A stretch of 64,000 nt of DNA from Methylopumilus sp026399645 (GTDB taxonomy: Bacteria > Pseudomonadota > Gammaproteobacteria > Burkholderiales > Methylophilaceae): the NCBI RefSeq assembly GCF_965184065.1, contig NZ_OZ239098.1. One strand, given 5' to 3'. A model generated the notes under the pieces. The model worked only from the letters and a program-made list of their open reading frames with translations, had not been told where the DNA came from and did not search any database. Below, one piece after another: positions 50,768-59,551 of this stretch (the first letter of the stretch is position 1; each line of letters opens with the position of its first letter). Position numbers and translations under genes: made by a program.

Positions 50768-51282
50768 TGGATGCTGATTATAAAAAAAGAATCTTAAAAG
50801 AGCTTGAATTATTTCCTTTGTGGAAGGAAAAAAACAAGCCCAATAAGGAACTTCTTTTAAATACAGATTTAAAGCCTATTGAGGCTGATGCATTTTTTGT
50901 ATTCAAAATTAATTACACAGAAGGGTCCTTATTACTTTTGAGTCAAAATTTCGCATCGGGAACGGAAGAGATTGCTCAAGACTTGTTTTTAAATATTGCA
51001 AAATTTATTTCAACGACGATAGGTATAGACACATTCCAGAAGAGTCATTTATTAACGCTCACTAAAGATCAATTCAGTGAGCTTTGTTTAAAGACCCCCC
51101 CAAAGCATGTATTAGCTTTTGGATTAAATAATGATTTGTTTGAAGAATACAAAACAAATGTTTTGATGAATAATGTCACTATGAACATTAAGCATACTGT
51201 TGATATTAATCATTTACTGCAAAACCCAAAAGATAAGAAATTGGTTTGGGAAAATATTTTAGATTTAATAAAAGCTTTTTAA
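50767..51282 (+). CDS. HolD-like protein, candidate DNA polymerase III psi subunit
   Basis: This is a 171-residue protein of no obvious strong family. Order of features resembles E. coli HolD: an N-terminal YKKRILKELELFPLW segment (HolD has LQQLGITQW), a hydrophobic strand, LLTLTKDQF (HolD VLQLTPEKI), and a C-terminal LLQNPKDKKLVWENI (150-164; HolD LRANPTARAALWQQI). In E. coli holD lies next to rimI. Psi bridges the clamp loader and chi/SSB. An alternative is a remnant of the N-terminal part seen in some uracil-DNA glycosylases next to rimI. Start is ATG at 50767 (TGATG); a TTG one codon earlier is possible. Confidence 0.5.
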   Translation: MDADYKKRILKELELFPLWKEKNKPNKELLLNTDLKPIEADAFFVFKINYTEGSLLLLSQNFASGTEEIAQDLFLNIAKFISTTIGIDTFQKSHLLTLTKDQFSELCLKTPPKHVLAFGLNNDLFEEYKTNVLMNNVTMNIKHTVDINHLLQNPKDKKLVWENILDLIKAF

Positions 51283-51298
51283 ATAAGAAAGAACATAA

Positions 51299-53023
51299 AT
51301 GCTCGCATCAAAATTTTATATTTCAACCCTAAAAGAGGCGCCTTCAGAAGCTGAGCTTATTAGTCATAAGCTTATGATTCGCGCAGGCTTTATTAAGCGC
51401 CTAGGCTCAGGCTTGTATTCTTGGATGCCACTTGGTCTAAAAGTATTAAGAAAAATTGAAGCTATTGTGAGAACTGAAATGAACCAGGCTGGAGCGGTGG
51501 AGCTATTAATGCCAGCTATCCAACCATCCGAATTATGGGAAGAGACAGGTCGATGGGAGCTTTTCGGTCCACAGATGTTAAAGATTAAAGATCGCCATGA
51601 TCGAAATTTTTGTTTTGGACCGACACATGAAGAAGTCATCACAGATATCGCCAGAAAAGAAATTAATAGTTACAAGCAGTTACCTATTAATTTCTACCAG
51701 ATTCAAATGAAATTTAGAGATGAGATTAGACCTCGTTTCGGTGTGATGCGTGCCCGCGAGTTTCTTATGAAAGACGCCTATTCTTTCCATGCATCAAAAA
51801 CTTCATTGCAAGAAACCTATGACGCGATGTATCAGGTCTATACCAATATTTTTAATAAGATAGGCCTTCAGTTTAGAGCAGTGAAAGCCGATACCGGAGC
51901 TATTGGAGGAGATGGGTCTCATGAGTTTCATGTCTTAGCTGATTCTGGAGAAGATGCGATCGCATATAGCTCGGTGTCTAACTACGCCGCTAATATTGAA
52001 TTAGCAGAAGCTATTCTGCAAGATGATAAAAGACCAGATGCAAAAGAGTCGATGGTTAAATTTGATACGCCGAAACAAACAACATGTGATGACGTAGCAA
52101 AGTTAATCGGAGCCTCTATTCAAAAGACAGTCAAAACAATAGCACTCATCAATCAAACCAATGAGGTGAATGAGTTTTTCTTGGTCCTTATCCGCGGCGA
52201 CCATGAGCTTAATGAGGTTAAATTAACTAAAGTTAAGGGTTTTGAGAATTTCCGTTTTGCAACGGAAGAGGAAGTAAAAGACCACCTTAAATGCCCACCT
52301 GGATTCATAGGACCTGTAGGAGTTAAATCTTCTATAAAAATAATGGCAGACAAGTCCGTTGGTATTTTGTCTGATTTTATCTGCGGCGCAAACGAACCTA
52401 AGCTTCACTTAAGGGGTGTTAATTTTGTGCGAGATGTCTCAGAGCCAATACTTTATGCGGATTTGAGAAAAGTAGTTGAAGGCGACGTGAGTCCAGACAA
52501 CCAAGGAACGCTTCAAATATGTAGGGGTATTGAAGTGGGGCACATTTTTCAGTTGGGCAATAAGTACTCTAAAGCGATGAAGGCAGAATATTTAGATGAA
52601 AATGGCCAAACCCAAACTTTAGAGATGGGCTGCTATGGTATCGGGGTGTCACGCATTGTAGCTGCTGCAATTGAGCAATCTCACGATGACAAGGGTATTG
52701 TTTTCCCCATTAATATTGCTCCTTTCGAGGTAGTTATTGCGCCTATAGGTTACGACAAAAGCAGTGAAGTTAAAGCTTCGGCACATAAAATTTATGACGC
52801 CCTTCGGGCAGTAGGAGTGGACGTCTTGCTGGATGATCGAGGAGAACGCCCAGGCATTATGTTTGCCGAGATGGAATTGATAGGCATTCCTTATAGAGTC
52901 GTTATTGGTGACCGTAATTTAAAAGAAGGTAAAGTCGAGTTTCAAGGTCGATTGGATCAAGAATCTAAGTTAGTTGATGAATATCATATAGTTAAAGAAA
53001 TTAAATCTTTGATAGCCCCCTAA
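51299..53023 (+). CDS. proS: Prolyl-tRNA synthetase, with editing domain
   Basis: This 574-residue class II synthetase charges tRNA-Pro. It has motif 1 around GLKVLRKIEAIVRTEMNQAGAVELLMP, motif 2 FRDEIRPRFGVMRAREFLMKDAYSFH and motif 3 GCYGIGVSRIVAAAIEQ. The inserted editing domain that removes Ala-tRNA(Pro) is present (about 225-390), followed by the anticodon-binding domain. It lies 16 bases after the HolD-like gene. Confidence 0.98.
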   Translation: MLASKFYISTLKEAPSEAELISHKLMIRAGFIKRLGSGLYSWMPLGLKVLRKIEAIVRTEMNQAGAVELLMPAIQPSELWEETGRWELFGPQMLKIKDRHDRNFCFGPTHEEVITDIARKEINSYKQLPINFYQIQMKFRDEIRPRFGVMRAREFLMKDAYSFHASKTSLQETYDAMYQVYTNIFNKIGLQFRAVKADTGAIGGDGSHEFHVLADSGEDAIAYSSVSNYAANIELAEAILQDDKRPDAKESMVKFDTPKQTTCDDVAKLIGASIQKTVKTIALINQTNEVNEFFLVLIRGDHELNEVKLTKVKGFENFRFATEEEVKDHLKCPPGFIGPVGVKSSIKIMADKSVGILSDFICGANEPKLHLRGVNFVRDVSEPILYADLRKVVEGDVSPDNQGTLQICRGIEVGHIFQLGNKYSKAMKAEYLDENGQTQTLEMGCYGIGVSRIVAAAIEQSHDDKGIVFPINIAPFEVVIAPIGYDKSSEVKASAHKIYDALRAVGVDVLLDDRGERPGIMFAEMELIGIPYRVVIGDRNLKEGKVEFQGRLDQESKLVDEYHIVKEIKSLIAP

Positions 53024-53251
53024 AAATGTAATCAATTTATCTATAAGTATATGATTTAATTGAGATATTTGTGTCAAGCATTTATTACAAAATAATTACA
53101 ATTAAGGGGTGTATTTATTAAAAAAAAGGTTTAATATTCGGCAAGTAGTTAGTAATCGATGACCTGGAAGACTAGGCCCAATTGAGAACTAAGTGCTCAA
53201 GTACTATAGCTCTTTGATGTAAATATACAGTCAACTAACTTAGGAGATGTT
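53024..53251 (+). other. Long leader before the DUF1097-like gene, possibly structured
   Basis: This is the largest gap in the window (228 bases). A weak promoter candidate is TTGAGA (53060-53065) with TATTAC (53083-53088), 17 bases apart, predicting a leader of about 155 bases. Small possible stems are CCTGG/CTAGG with an AAGA loop (53163-53176), and two mutually exclusive ones, TTGAG/CTCAA (53082 numbering shifted: 53182-53186 with 53196-53200) and AGTGC/GTACT (53192-53196 with 53201-53205). No known riboswitch is recognised. Confidence 0.35.
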
Positions 53252-53734
53252 ATGTCGAAATCATTAGCGTTAGCAATCAGTGTTGGTGTAATAGCAGGTC
53301 TTTGGACTTTCCTCGGAAGTGGGTATCTCAGCTTTGCAAGTATCGCGATTGGTTTTATAGCTTGGGCTGCTTCTGGCCTAGTTGGCAAATCAGACGCAAT
53401 GCAAAAAACAGTTATCGGAATGACGTTCGGCGCAATTATTGCATCAGTTGCAGTTTATTTAGCGGGTGTTGAGTTGCCGCTTATAGGTGCAAACATTGCA
53501 GTAGGCGTTGGTGTAGCAGCACTCATTCTTGTATTAGTTGCTGATAAGGTGTCTCAAGTTGCTAATGTTGGCGTAAATGTTTTAGGTTTTGCGTCAGCTT
53601 TCACACTATCACCAAGCGCAGCTAGTATCGGTGCAATGGATTTATCTAATCCAGTAGCTATTGTTTTAGTCTCTAGTATCTTGGGCGTAGTTGCGGGTAA
53701 TTTAGCAGGAAGACTTGCGGCTGCAATTAAATAA
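53252..53734 (+). CDS. DUF1097-like small membrane protein (YcdZ-like)
   Basis: This 160-residue protein is almost all hydrophobic with about five to six predicted membrane segments (ALAISVGVIAGLWTFLG, FASIAIGFIAWAASGL, TVIGMTFGAIIASVAVYL, IAVGVGVAALILVLVAD and two more). The GLW and small-residue-rich helices resemble DUF1097 proteins such as E. coli YcdZ, but the match is from memory. AGGAG precedes the ATG. It stands alone with a long leader and a strong terminator, so it is probably well expressed. Confidence 0.65.
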   Translation: MSKSLALAISVGVIAGLWTFLGSGYLSFASIAIGFIAWAASGLVGKSDAMQKTVIGMTFGAIIASVAVYLAGVELPLIGANIAVGVGVAALILVLVADKVSQVANVGVNVLGFASAFTLSPSAASIGAMDLSNPVAIVLVSSILGVVAGNLAGRLAAAIK

Positions 53735-53750
53735 TTGTTTTAAATGAAGT

Positions 53751-53780
53751 AAAAACGCACCCCTTGGGGTGCGTTTTTTT
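53751..53780. terminator. Bidirectional terminator
   Basis: ACGCACCCCTTGGGGTGCGT is a perfect palindrome with A and T runs on either side. It lies between the convergent DUF1097-like gene and the secreted-protein gene and ends at the latter's stop codon. Confidence 0.93.
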
Positions 53781-54648
53781 ATTTGGAGTTGCTAGAAACT
53801 TTAAATCCATAATAGGTTCCGAATTCACCTTCAGATTCGTTATATATAAAGAATAGATTGTTTGTGTAACCAAGGCCATTGTAATGATTGTGAGCTCTCA
53901 ACTTTATATCTTTTGGCAAAGTAGATTTACCAACATATTTGCCCTTAGCATTAAAAATTAATACCGCCTTATGGTCCACGTCTAGAATAGCTAGCTCTTC
54001 TCCATCAATGCTCGTTGCCGCAATAAAGTTATCGCTTAAGTCGTCAAATGTGACACCTGCTGATTTAAGATCTAGATTAATTTCCCCTACCTTATTCCCA
54101 TCATTTGCATCAATAACGATTACTCTGTCACTCCTTTTTTGTTTAGCAAAGTAATGATTCTTTTTGGAGTCAAAAGAAGGCATCGTAGCCGAATCGCCAA
54201 ACGCTGGATTAAAGCTAGACACTTCTTTAGATGTACCTTTTAAATTACCCTGCGGATCAAGGTCTAGAGAAAATATACCTGTGTTAGGTGCGAAGCCAGC
54301 TTCGCTCGAAATATTATAAGTGATGGTTGTAAGCTGGAAGGTTGCTTCATTATAAAAAATGGAGCGATTATCAAACCCTGCTTGTGTCGAAGCCAAGTAC
54401 TTTCCATACTGATCATAAGTATGAATAAGCGATTTAGAGATAGGCGCCTCGGTTTCAGAGCCTAAGGGAGCTAGGCCACCATCGGCGATGTAATATTTTT
54501 TTTGCCCTGGAATAAAAGCCACCGTCATAGGTCGTGTGGTGGGTTTCTTTGCGAGTGTAATCTTAACTTCTGATTTTGCTTCGGGAAGGACGTCCGCATA
54601 AATTACATAATTAAATATTAAAAAACATAGCGAAATAATAATTTTCAT
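53779..54648 (-). CDS. Secreted protein of unknown function
   Basis: I do not recognise a family. The 289-residue protein has a short signal peptide (MKIIISLCFLIFNYVIYA) and no lipobox or other membrane segment. The mature part is a series of beta-rich stretches such as IHTYDQYGKYLAST, RVIVIDANDGNKVGEI and AVLIFNAKGKYVGK, suggesting a partial beta-propeller of the NHL or YncE kind. It ends at the shared terminator and lies 30 bases from queA on the same strand. Confidence 0.8.
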   Translation of the reverse strand: MKIIISLCFLIFNYVIYADVLPEAKSEVKITLAKKPTTRPMTVAFIPGQKKYYIADGGLAPLGSETEAPISKSLIHTYDQYGKYLASTQAGFDNRSIFYNEATFQLTTITYNISSEAGFAPNTGIFSLDLDPQGNLKGTSKEVSSFNPAFGDSATMPSFDSKKNHYFAKQKRSDRVIVIDANDGNKVGEINLDLKSAGVTFDDLSDNFIAATSIDGEELAILDVDHKAVLIFNAKGKYVGKSTLPKDIKLRAHNHYNGLGYTNNLFFIYNESEGEFGTYYGFKVSSNSK

Positions 54649-54678
54649 AGATCTATCTTTATAAAGTTGGTTATTAAT

Positions 54679-55704
54679 TTAAGACCGCTCAATAAATGTA
54701 GCATCGCCATAGCTAAAGAAGCGATATTCATTTTTAATAGCGTGCTGATATAGTTTCTTCATGGTATCACTTCCGCTAAAAGCCGAGACTAAAATAAAAA
54801 GGGTGCTTTTAGGTAAATGGAAGTTTGTGAGTAATGCATCCACAATTTTAAATGTATAGCCCGGTTTAATAAAGATAGAAGTTTCTTTAAATCCAGACTG
54901 AATCGTTTCCTCAGAAAATTTACTTTCGAGCGCTCTTAAAACAGTGGTACCGATTGCAATAATCCTGCCATTCTTCGACTTGGCGTCATCAATCATTTGA
55001 ATAGTTTTATCAGGCACATTAAAAGATTCGCTATGCATTTGATGGCGATCGAGATCATTTTCTCTGACAGGTTGAAAAGTACCAGCGCCAACATGCAGCG
55101 TTAAAAAAGTATATTTAATTTTTTTATCATTTAAGGCCTTAAAGATTTCATTGGTAAAATGGAGTCCAGCTGTTGGCGCTGCAACGGCACCGGACTCTTT
55201 CGCATAGATCGTTTGGTATCTGTTTTCATCGGATTTATCTGCACTTCTTTCAATGTAAGGGGGTAAGGGGATATGTCCATATTTTTCGAGTATGTCGTAA
55301 CTGGATAAATTTGAATTAAATTTAATATAAAAAAGATCGTTTTCTTTTCTTACAACCTTAACTGATACGTCTTTATTGATCTCAAAGACGGTGCTATCTA
55401 ATATTTTTCTTGATGTTTTTAAGTGTGCAAGTGCGTGATGGTCATCCAAGATACGCTCAATCATGATTTCAACTTTTCCGCCTGTGATTTTTTTTCCAAA
55501 TAACCTGGCTTTAATCACACGTGTATCGTTGAAAATTAAAAGATCATTCGTATTTAATAAATCAACAAAGTCTGTAAACTTTTTATCGCTGAATGATTTT
55601 GTATTTTTATTTAAAATAAGAAGTCGACTTGAATCCCTTTTTTGAAGAGGGGTTTGGGCAATAAGATGCTGGGGTAGATCAAAATCAAATTCTTCAATTA
55701 GCAT
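54679..55704 (-). CDS. queA: S-adenosylmethionine:tRNA ribosyltransferase-isomerase
   Basis: QueA adds the epoxycyclopentanediol ring in queuosine synthesis. The 341-residue protein begins EEFDFDLPQHLIAQTPLQKR and has LLIFNDTRVIKARLFG, the GAVAAPTAGLHFT signature, LHVGAGTFQPV and TNFHLPKSTLFILVSAF, all typical. The usual downstream partner tgt is not in the window. Confidence 0.98.
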   Translation of the reverse strand: MLIEEFDFDLPQHLIAQTPLQKRDSSRLLILNKNTKSFSDKKFTDFVDLLNTNDLLIFNDTRVIKARLFGKKITGGKVEIMIERILDDHHALAHLKTSRKILDSTVFEINKDVSVKVVRKENDLFYIKFNSNLSSYDILEKYGHIPLPPYIERSADKSDENRYQTIYAKESGAVAAPTAGLHFTNEIFKALNDKKIKYTFLTLHVGAGTFQPVRENDLDRHQMHSESFNVPDKTIQMIDDAKSKNGRIIAIGTTVLRALESKFSEETIQSGFKETSIFIKPGYTFKIVDALLTNFHLPKSTLFILVSAFSGSDTMKKLYQHAIKNEYRFFSYGDATFIERS

Positions 55705-55762
55705 AGAATATTTATGCGCTTAACATTTTAAGAGGAGCTTTTAAATGGTCTAAATATTGAAA

Positions 55763-55954
55763 TTATTTAATATGATTTAAAATAAAATTAACTAAAATTG
55801 CAAGCGTTAACAGCAAAAGAATAGCCACAAAAAAACCTATAATGAGAAAGTACTTTATCCCATGTTTTTCAACAAAAGCATCATCCTGAGAAAGTTTTCT
55901 ATTATTTGAGATACCGAAAAAAGCAGATAGGATAGATTTAATGATGTTGAGCAC
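55763..55954 (-). CDS. DUF2970 family small membrane protein
   Basis: This 63-residue protein has one hydrophobic segment (YFLIIGFFVAILLLLTLAILVNFIL) after MLNIIKSILSAFFGI, which matches the short betaproteobacterial DUF2970 family. The start is GTG. Function is unknown. In other betaproteobacteria such genes lie near cytochrome oxidase genes; here coxB lies 800 bases away on the other strand. Confidence 0.8.
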   Translation of the reverse strand: MLNIIKSILSAFFGISNNRKLSQDDAFVEKHGIKYFLIIGFFVAILLLLTLAILVNFILNHIK

Positions 55955-56027
55955 GGCCTTGGTCTTTATATTAAGGTTTAAATTCCTTCAATTTTAATAT
56001 AGTTATCAGATATAAGCCGATATTATC

Positions 56028-56033
56028 TATAAT
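56028..56033 (+). promoter_or_regulatory. -10 box of the tRNA-Leu gene
   Basis: A perfect TATAAT lies 23 bases before the mature tRNA end. The best -35 candidate, TTATCA at 56003-56008, is at a long 19-base spacing. A tRNA promoter here is likely; the -35 is weak. Confidence 0.5.
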
Positions 56034-56056
56034 GTTAGTCTTATAAGCTTCTATAG

Positions 56057-56143
56057 GCCGGGATGGCGGAATTGGTAGACGCACGGGACTCAAAATCCCG
56101 CGCTAGTAATAGCGTGCGAGTTCGATTCTCGCTCCCGGCACCA
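56057..56143 (+). tRNA. tRNA-Leu (anticodon CAA, decodes UUG)
   Basis: An 87-base tRNA with acceptor stem GCCGGGA/TCCCGGC, a D-arm GGAATTGGTAGAC, an anticodon stem CGGGA/TCCCG with loop CTCAAAA (anticodon CAA), a long class II variable arm and a T-arm GCGAG-TTCGATT-CTCGC. The CCA end is encoded. It stands alone between DUF2970 and DUF2244. Confidence 0.97.
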
Positions 56144-56195
56144 TAAATTATAAAATTATTGGAATTTTTTTCTTTTATTTACGTCAAGAGAAAAT

Positions 56196-56654
56196 ATGAT
56201 TCAATTAAAAAAATTAAAAAAGGGTACTTTAGACGAATTTATTCTTCGTCCAAACCCATCTATGCCATGGAAATTGATTAAAAAAATATATCTTTTTTTC
56301 TTTATTTTTATCCTCATAATTTCCGCAATACTCTGCTACTTTAAATTATATCTAGCGATTCCTTTTTACGGTATTGAAGTGCTTTTGCTTGGATATGCTT
56401 TGTATTTCACTTGTCTTAAAAGTACCTTTTACCAAATTATAAGAATTAGTTCCCGCTTAATTGAAATTAAAACTATCCAAGGGAAAAAAATAATTAAAGA
56501 GGAATTTAATCGAGACTGGAGTAAATTTAGACTTGTGACAACATACTTCAATCGGCCTAGTTATATTGTAATAAGCTCTCAGGGGAAAAATACTCGTATC
56601 GGAGATTTTCTATGCGAAAGTGAGCGCCTAGAGTTATTTAAAAAAATCTCATGA
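56196..56654 (+). CDS. DUF2244 family membrane protein
   Basis: This 152-residue protein has LRPNPSMPW near residue 17, two hydrophobic segments (about 30-75) and a C-terminal soluble part with FRLVTTYFNRPSYIVISSQGK. The N-terminal motif and position directly before coxB match DUF2244 proteins of betaproteobacteria. A role with cytochrome oxidase is inferred from position only. Confidence 0.8.
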   Translation: MIQLKKLKKGTLDEFILRPNPSMPWKLIKKIYLFFFIFILIISAILCYFKLYLAIPFYGIEVLLLGYALYFTCLKSTFYQIIRISSRLIEIKTIQGKKIIKEEFNRDWSKFRLVTTYFNRPSYIVISSQGKNTRIGDFLCESERLELFKKIS

Positions 56655-56757
56655 TTACAATGTTTCGTATTGATTTTATAAAATCCTACTGATAACATGA
56701 GTTTCTGAAAATTTTAGTATATATAGAACGTTTGACTTTCACGGTAAGGGATATTAA

Positions 56758-57918
56758 ATGCATTTGAATAAAAGTATGGTTAGATTTTTATCTAATTTCA
56801 CAGTTTTCTTGTCGGCACTATTCTTATTAAGCCCCGATATATTGCATGCTGCTTGGGGTATGAATATGACACAAGGAGCCACCCCTATAAGTCACGATGT
56901 TTATAATATGCATATGACTTCTCTATATGTTGTTACTGTCATTGGTATTTTAGTTTTTGGTGTGATGTTTTGGTCTATATTCCATCATCGGAAGTCTAAA
57001 GGAGTAAAGCCAGCAAAATTTTCTCACAGCACAACCGTTGAAGTAATTTGGACTCTTATACCTTTTGCAATCATTGTTGCATTAGCAATTCCTGCAACTA
57101 AACTTCTTGCAAGGATGGATGATACTTCAAAATCTGAAATCACTATTAAAGCAACAGGGTATCAATGGAAATGGAAATACGACTACATAAATGAGGACTT
57201 AACTATTTATAGTAATTTGGCTGCTGATAGTGTTGATGCTAGTCAAAAGAATTCAGGTATTGATCCAAAGACTGCTGATAACTACTTACGAAATACTGAT
57301 ACAGCTCTTGTACTGCCTGTTGGTAAAAAAATTAGAATTATGACAACAGCAAGCGATGTTATTCATGCATGGTGGGTGCCTGATTTAGGCTGGAAGAGAG
57401 ATGCTATTCCAGGATTTATTAATGACAACTGGACGGTAATTAATAAAGAAGGTGTTTATCGTGGCCAGTGCGCTGAAATTTGTGGCAAGGGACATGGATA
57501 CATGCCAATTGTAGTAAAAGCTGTTCCAGAAAAAGAATATCAAGCCTGGGTTGAGCAAACCAAGGTTGCATTAAATTCTAAAAATTCAGATGGCGACAAA
57601 GACTTTACATTGACTGAATTAAAAGCTAAAGGGGAAGGTGTCTACAAAGCAAATTGCCTGGCTTGTCATCAAGCAAATGGTCAGGGTATCAAAGGTGTTT
57701 TCCCAGCAATCGACGGAAGCCCTCTAGCCAACTTAAAAGAGAACATACCAGCTCACATCCACCAAGTTATTTATGGCAAGGGTGTTATGCCTGCCTTCGG
57801 CGAACAATTGTCGGATTCGGACATCGCTGCGGTTGTTACGTTTGTAAGAAATAACTGGGGAAACAAAACTGGGCATGTGATACAGCCTAAAGATGTCTTA
57901 GCAGCAAGAAAGAAATAA
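56758..57918 (+). CDS. coxB: Cytochrome c oxidase subunit II with fused cytochrome c domain
   Basis: Subunit II takes electrons from cytochrome c through the CuA centre. The 386-residue protein has a signal peptide (cleaved near AHAA, residue 30), two membrane helices (about 56-75 and 95-118), the CuA ligands H203, C238, E240, C242, H246 and M249 (QCAEICGKGHGYM), and a C-terminal cytochrome c domain with CLACH (C300-H304) and axial Met344. The fusion is common in betaproteobacterial aa3 oxidases. It heads coxB-coxA-ctaG-coxC. Confidence 0.97.
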   Translation: MHLNKSMVRFLSNFTVFLSALFLLSPDILHAAWGMNMTQGATPISHDVYNMHMTSLYVVTVIGILVFGVMFWSIFHHRKSKGVKPAKFSHSTTVEVIWTLIPFAIIVALAIPATKLLARMDDTSKSEITIKATGYQWKWKYDYINEDLTIYSNLAADSVDASQKNSGIDPKTADNYLRNTDTALVLPVGKKIRIMTTASDVIHAWWVPDLGWKRDAIPGFINDNWTVINKEGVYRGQCAEICGKGHGYMPIVVKAVPEKEYQAWVEQTKVALNSKNSDGDKDFTLTELKAKGEGVYKANCLACHQANGQGIKGVFPAIDGSPLANLKENIPAHIHQVIYGKGVMPAFGEQLSDSDIAAVVTFVRNNWGNKTGHVIQPKDVLAARKK

Positions 57919-57955
57919 TTTTAAATTTAATTTTTTAATTTAGGAAGATTTAAGA

Positions 57956-59551
57956 ATGAGCACAATAGCACACGCCGATCACGATCATCACGATCATAAG
58001 CCCACAGGCATTAAACGTTGGTTGTTTTCAACAAACCATAAAGACATAGGTACGATGTACTTGGTCTTTTCATTGATCATGTTCTTTATTGGCGGCTCAA
58101 TGGCAATGGTTATTCGTGCAGAGTTATTTCAACCAGGACTTCAGTTTGTAGACCCACAATTCTACAACTCAATGGTAACTGTGCATGCCCTAGTAATGAT
58201 TTTCGGAGCTGTGATGCCCGCTGGAGTTGGCCTTGCTAATTGGATGATACCTATTATGATTGGCGCTCCGGACATGGCTCTTCCTCGCATGAATAATATG
58301 AGTTTTTGGATTATGCCTTTTGCTTTTGCACTTCTTTTAGGTACTTTATTTATGGAAGGCGGAGCCCCTGCAGGCGGCTGGACCATGTATCCACCTCTTG
58401 TGCTTCAAACAGGAAAAGCATTTCCGTACTTAATATTTGCAGTTCATTTCCTAGGTATCTCTTCTATTATGGGTGCAATTAATATCATTGCAACAGTCTT
58501 TAATATGAGAGCGCCAGGTATGACGTTAATGAGATTACCTTTATTTGTCTGGACTTGGGTGATCACAGCCTTTTTATTAATTGCGTCTATGCCAGTTTTA
58601 GCTGGCGCTGTGACAATGCTATTAACAGATAAATATTTTGGTACAAGCTTTTTTAATGCTGCCGGTGGCGGTGACCCAGTATTGTTCCAGCACATTTTCT
58701 GGTTCTTCGGACATCCCGAAGTTTATATCTTAGCCTTGCCAGCTTTCGGAATCGTATCTCAAATTATCCCGACTTTTGCTCGTAAGCCACTTTTCGGATA
58801 TGCATCTATGGTTTACGCAACAGCATCAATTGCAATTCTTTCTTTCTTTGTATGGGCGCATCACATGTTTACAGTTGGGCTTCCTATCAACGGCGAATTA
58901 TTTTTCATGTACGCAACAATGTTAATTGCTGTTCCTACGGGCGTTAAAGTATTTAACTGGGTAGCAACAATGTGGAAGGGGGCTATGACATTTGAGACCC
59001 CTATGCTATTTGCGCTAGCCTTTGTGATTTTATTTACGATCGGAGGCTTTTCAGGTCTTATGCTAGGCATTACGCCAGTTGACTTCCAGTATCATGACAC
59101 TTACTTTGTTGTAGCTCATTTCCATTACGTCTTACTAACAGGCGCAGTATTTGCCCTTATGGCCTCTGTTTATTATTGGCTTCCTAAATGGACTGGCAAT
59201 ATGTATGACGAGAAATTAGCTAAGGTACATTTCTGGTTATCGACCATTTTTGCAAATGTACTTTTCTTTCCACAACACTTTTTAGGTTTAGCCGGTATGC
59301 CAAGAAGAATTCCAGATTACAGTGTTCAGTTTGCAGATTTTAATATGGTTTCAAGCCTTGGCGGTTTTGCTTACGGTATTTCACAGTTGTTATTTGTATA
59401 CATAGTTATCAAATGTGTCCTAGGCGGTAAAAAAGCTACAGGCCAAGTTTGGGAAGGTGCACGCGGCTTGGAGTGGACATTGAGCTCACCTCCGCCATAC
59501 CATTCATTCACTAAGCCACCAAAAGTCACAAAAGCTTTAATGGACTATTAA
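57956..59551 (+). CDS. coxA: Cytochrome c oxidase subunit I
   Basis: Subunit I of 531 residues holds haem a and the haem a3-CuB centre where oxygen is reduced. It shows TNHKDIGTMYL, the haem a ligand in VHALVMIFGA, HPEVYILALPAFG (CuB His and cross-linked Tyr), HHMFTVG, and YFVVAHFHYVLLTGA. The N-terminus is unusually His-rich (HADHDHHDHKP). TAATG links its stop to the next small gene. Confidence 0.99.
   Translation: MSTIAHADHDHHDHKPTGIKRWLFSTNHKDIGTMYLVFSLIMFFIGGSMAMVIRAELFQPGLQFVDPQFYNSMVTVHALVMIFGAVMPAGVGLANWMIPIMIGAPDMALPRMNNMSFWIMPFAFALLLGTLFMEGGAPAGGWTMYPPLVLQTGKAFPYLIFAVHFLGISSIMGAINIIATVFNMRAPGMTLMRLPLFVWTWVITAFLLIASMPVLAGAVTMLLTDKYFGTSFFNAAGGGDPVLFQHIFWFFGHPEVYILALPAFGIVSQIIPTFARKPLFGYASMVYATASIAILSFFVWAHHMFTVGLPINGELFFMYATMLIAVPTGVKVFNWVATMWKGAMTFETPMLFALAFVILFTIGGFSGLMLGITPVDFQYHDTYFVVAHFHYVLLTGAVFALMASVYYWLPKWTGNMYDEKLAKVHFWLSTIFANVLFFPQHFLGLAGMPRRIPDYSVQFADFNMVSSLGGFAYGISQLLFVYIVIKCVLGGKKATGQVWEGARGLEWTLSSPPPYHSFTKPPKVTKALMDY

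Noticed and set aside
56057..56143. tRNA-Leu as an integration site for a mobile element
   Set aside because: No integrase, no direct repeat of the tRNA 3' end nearby, and core genes on both sides.
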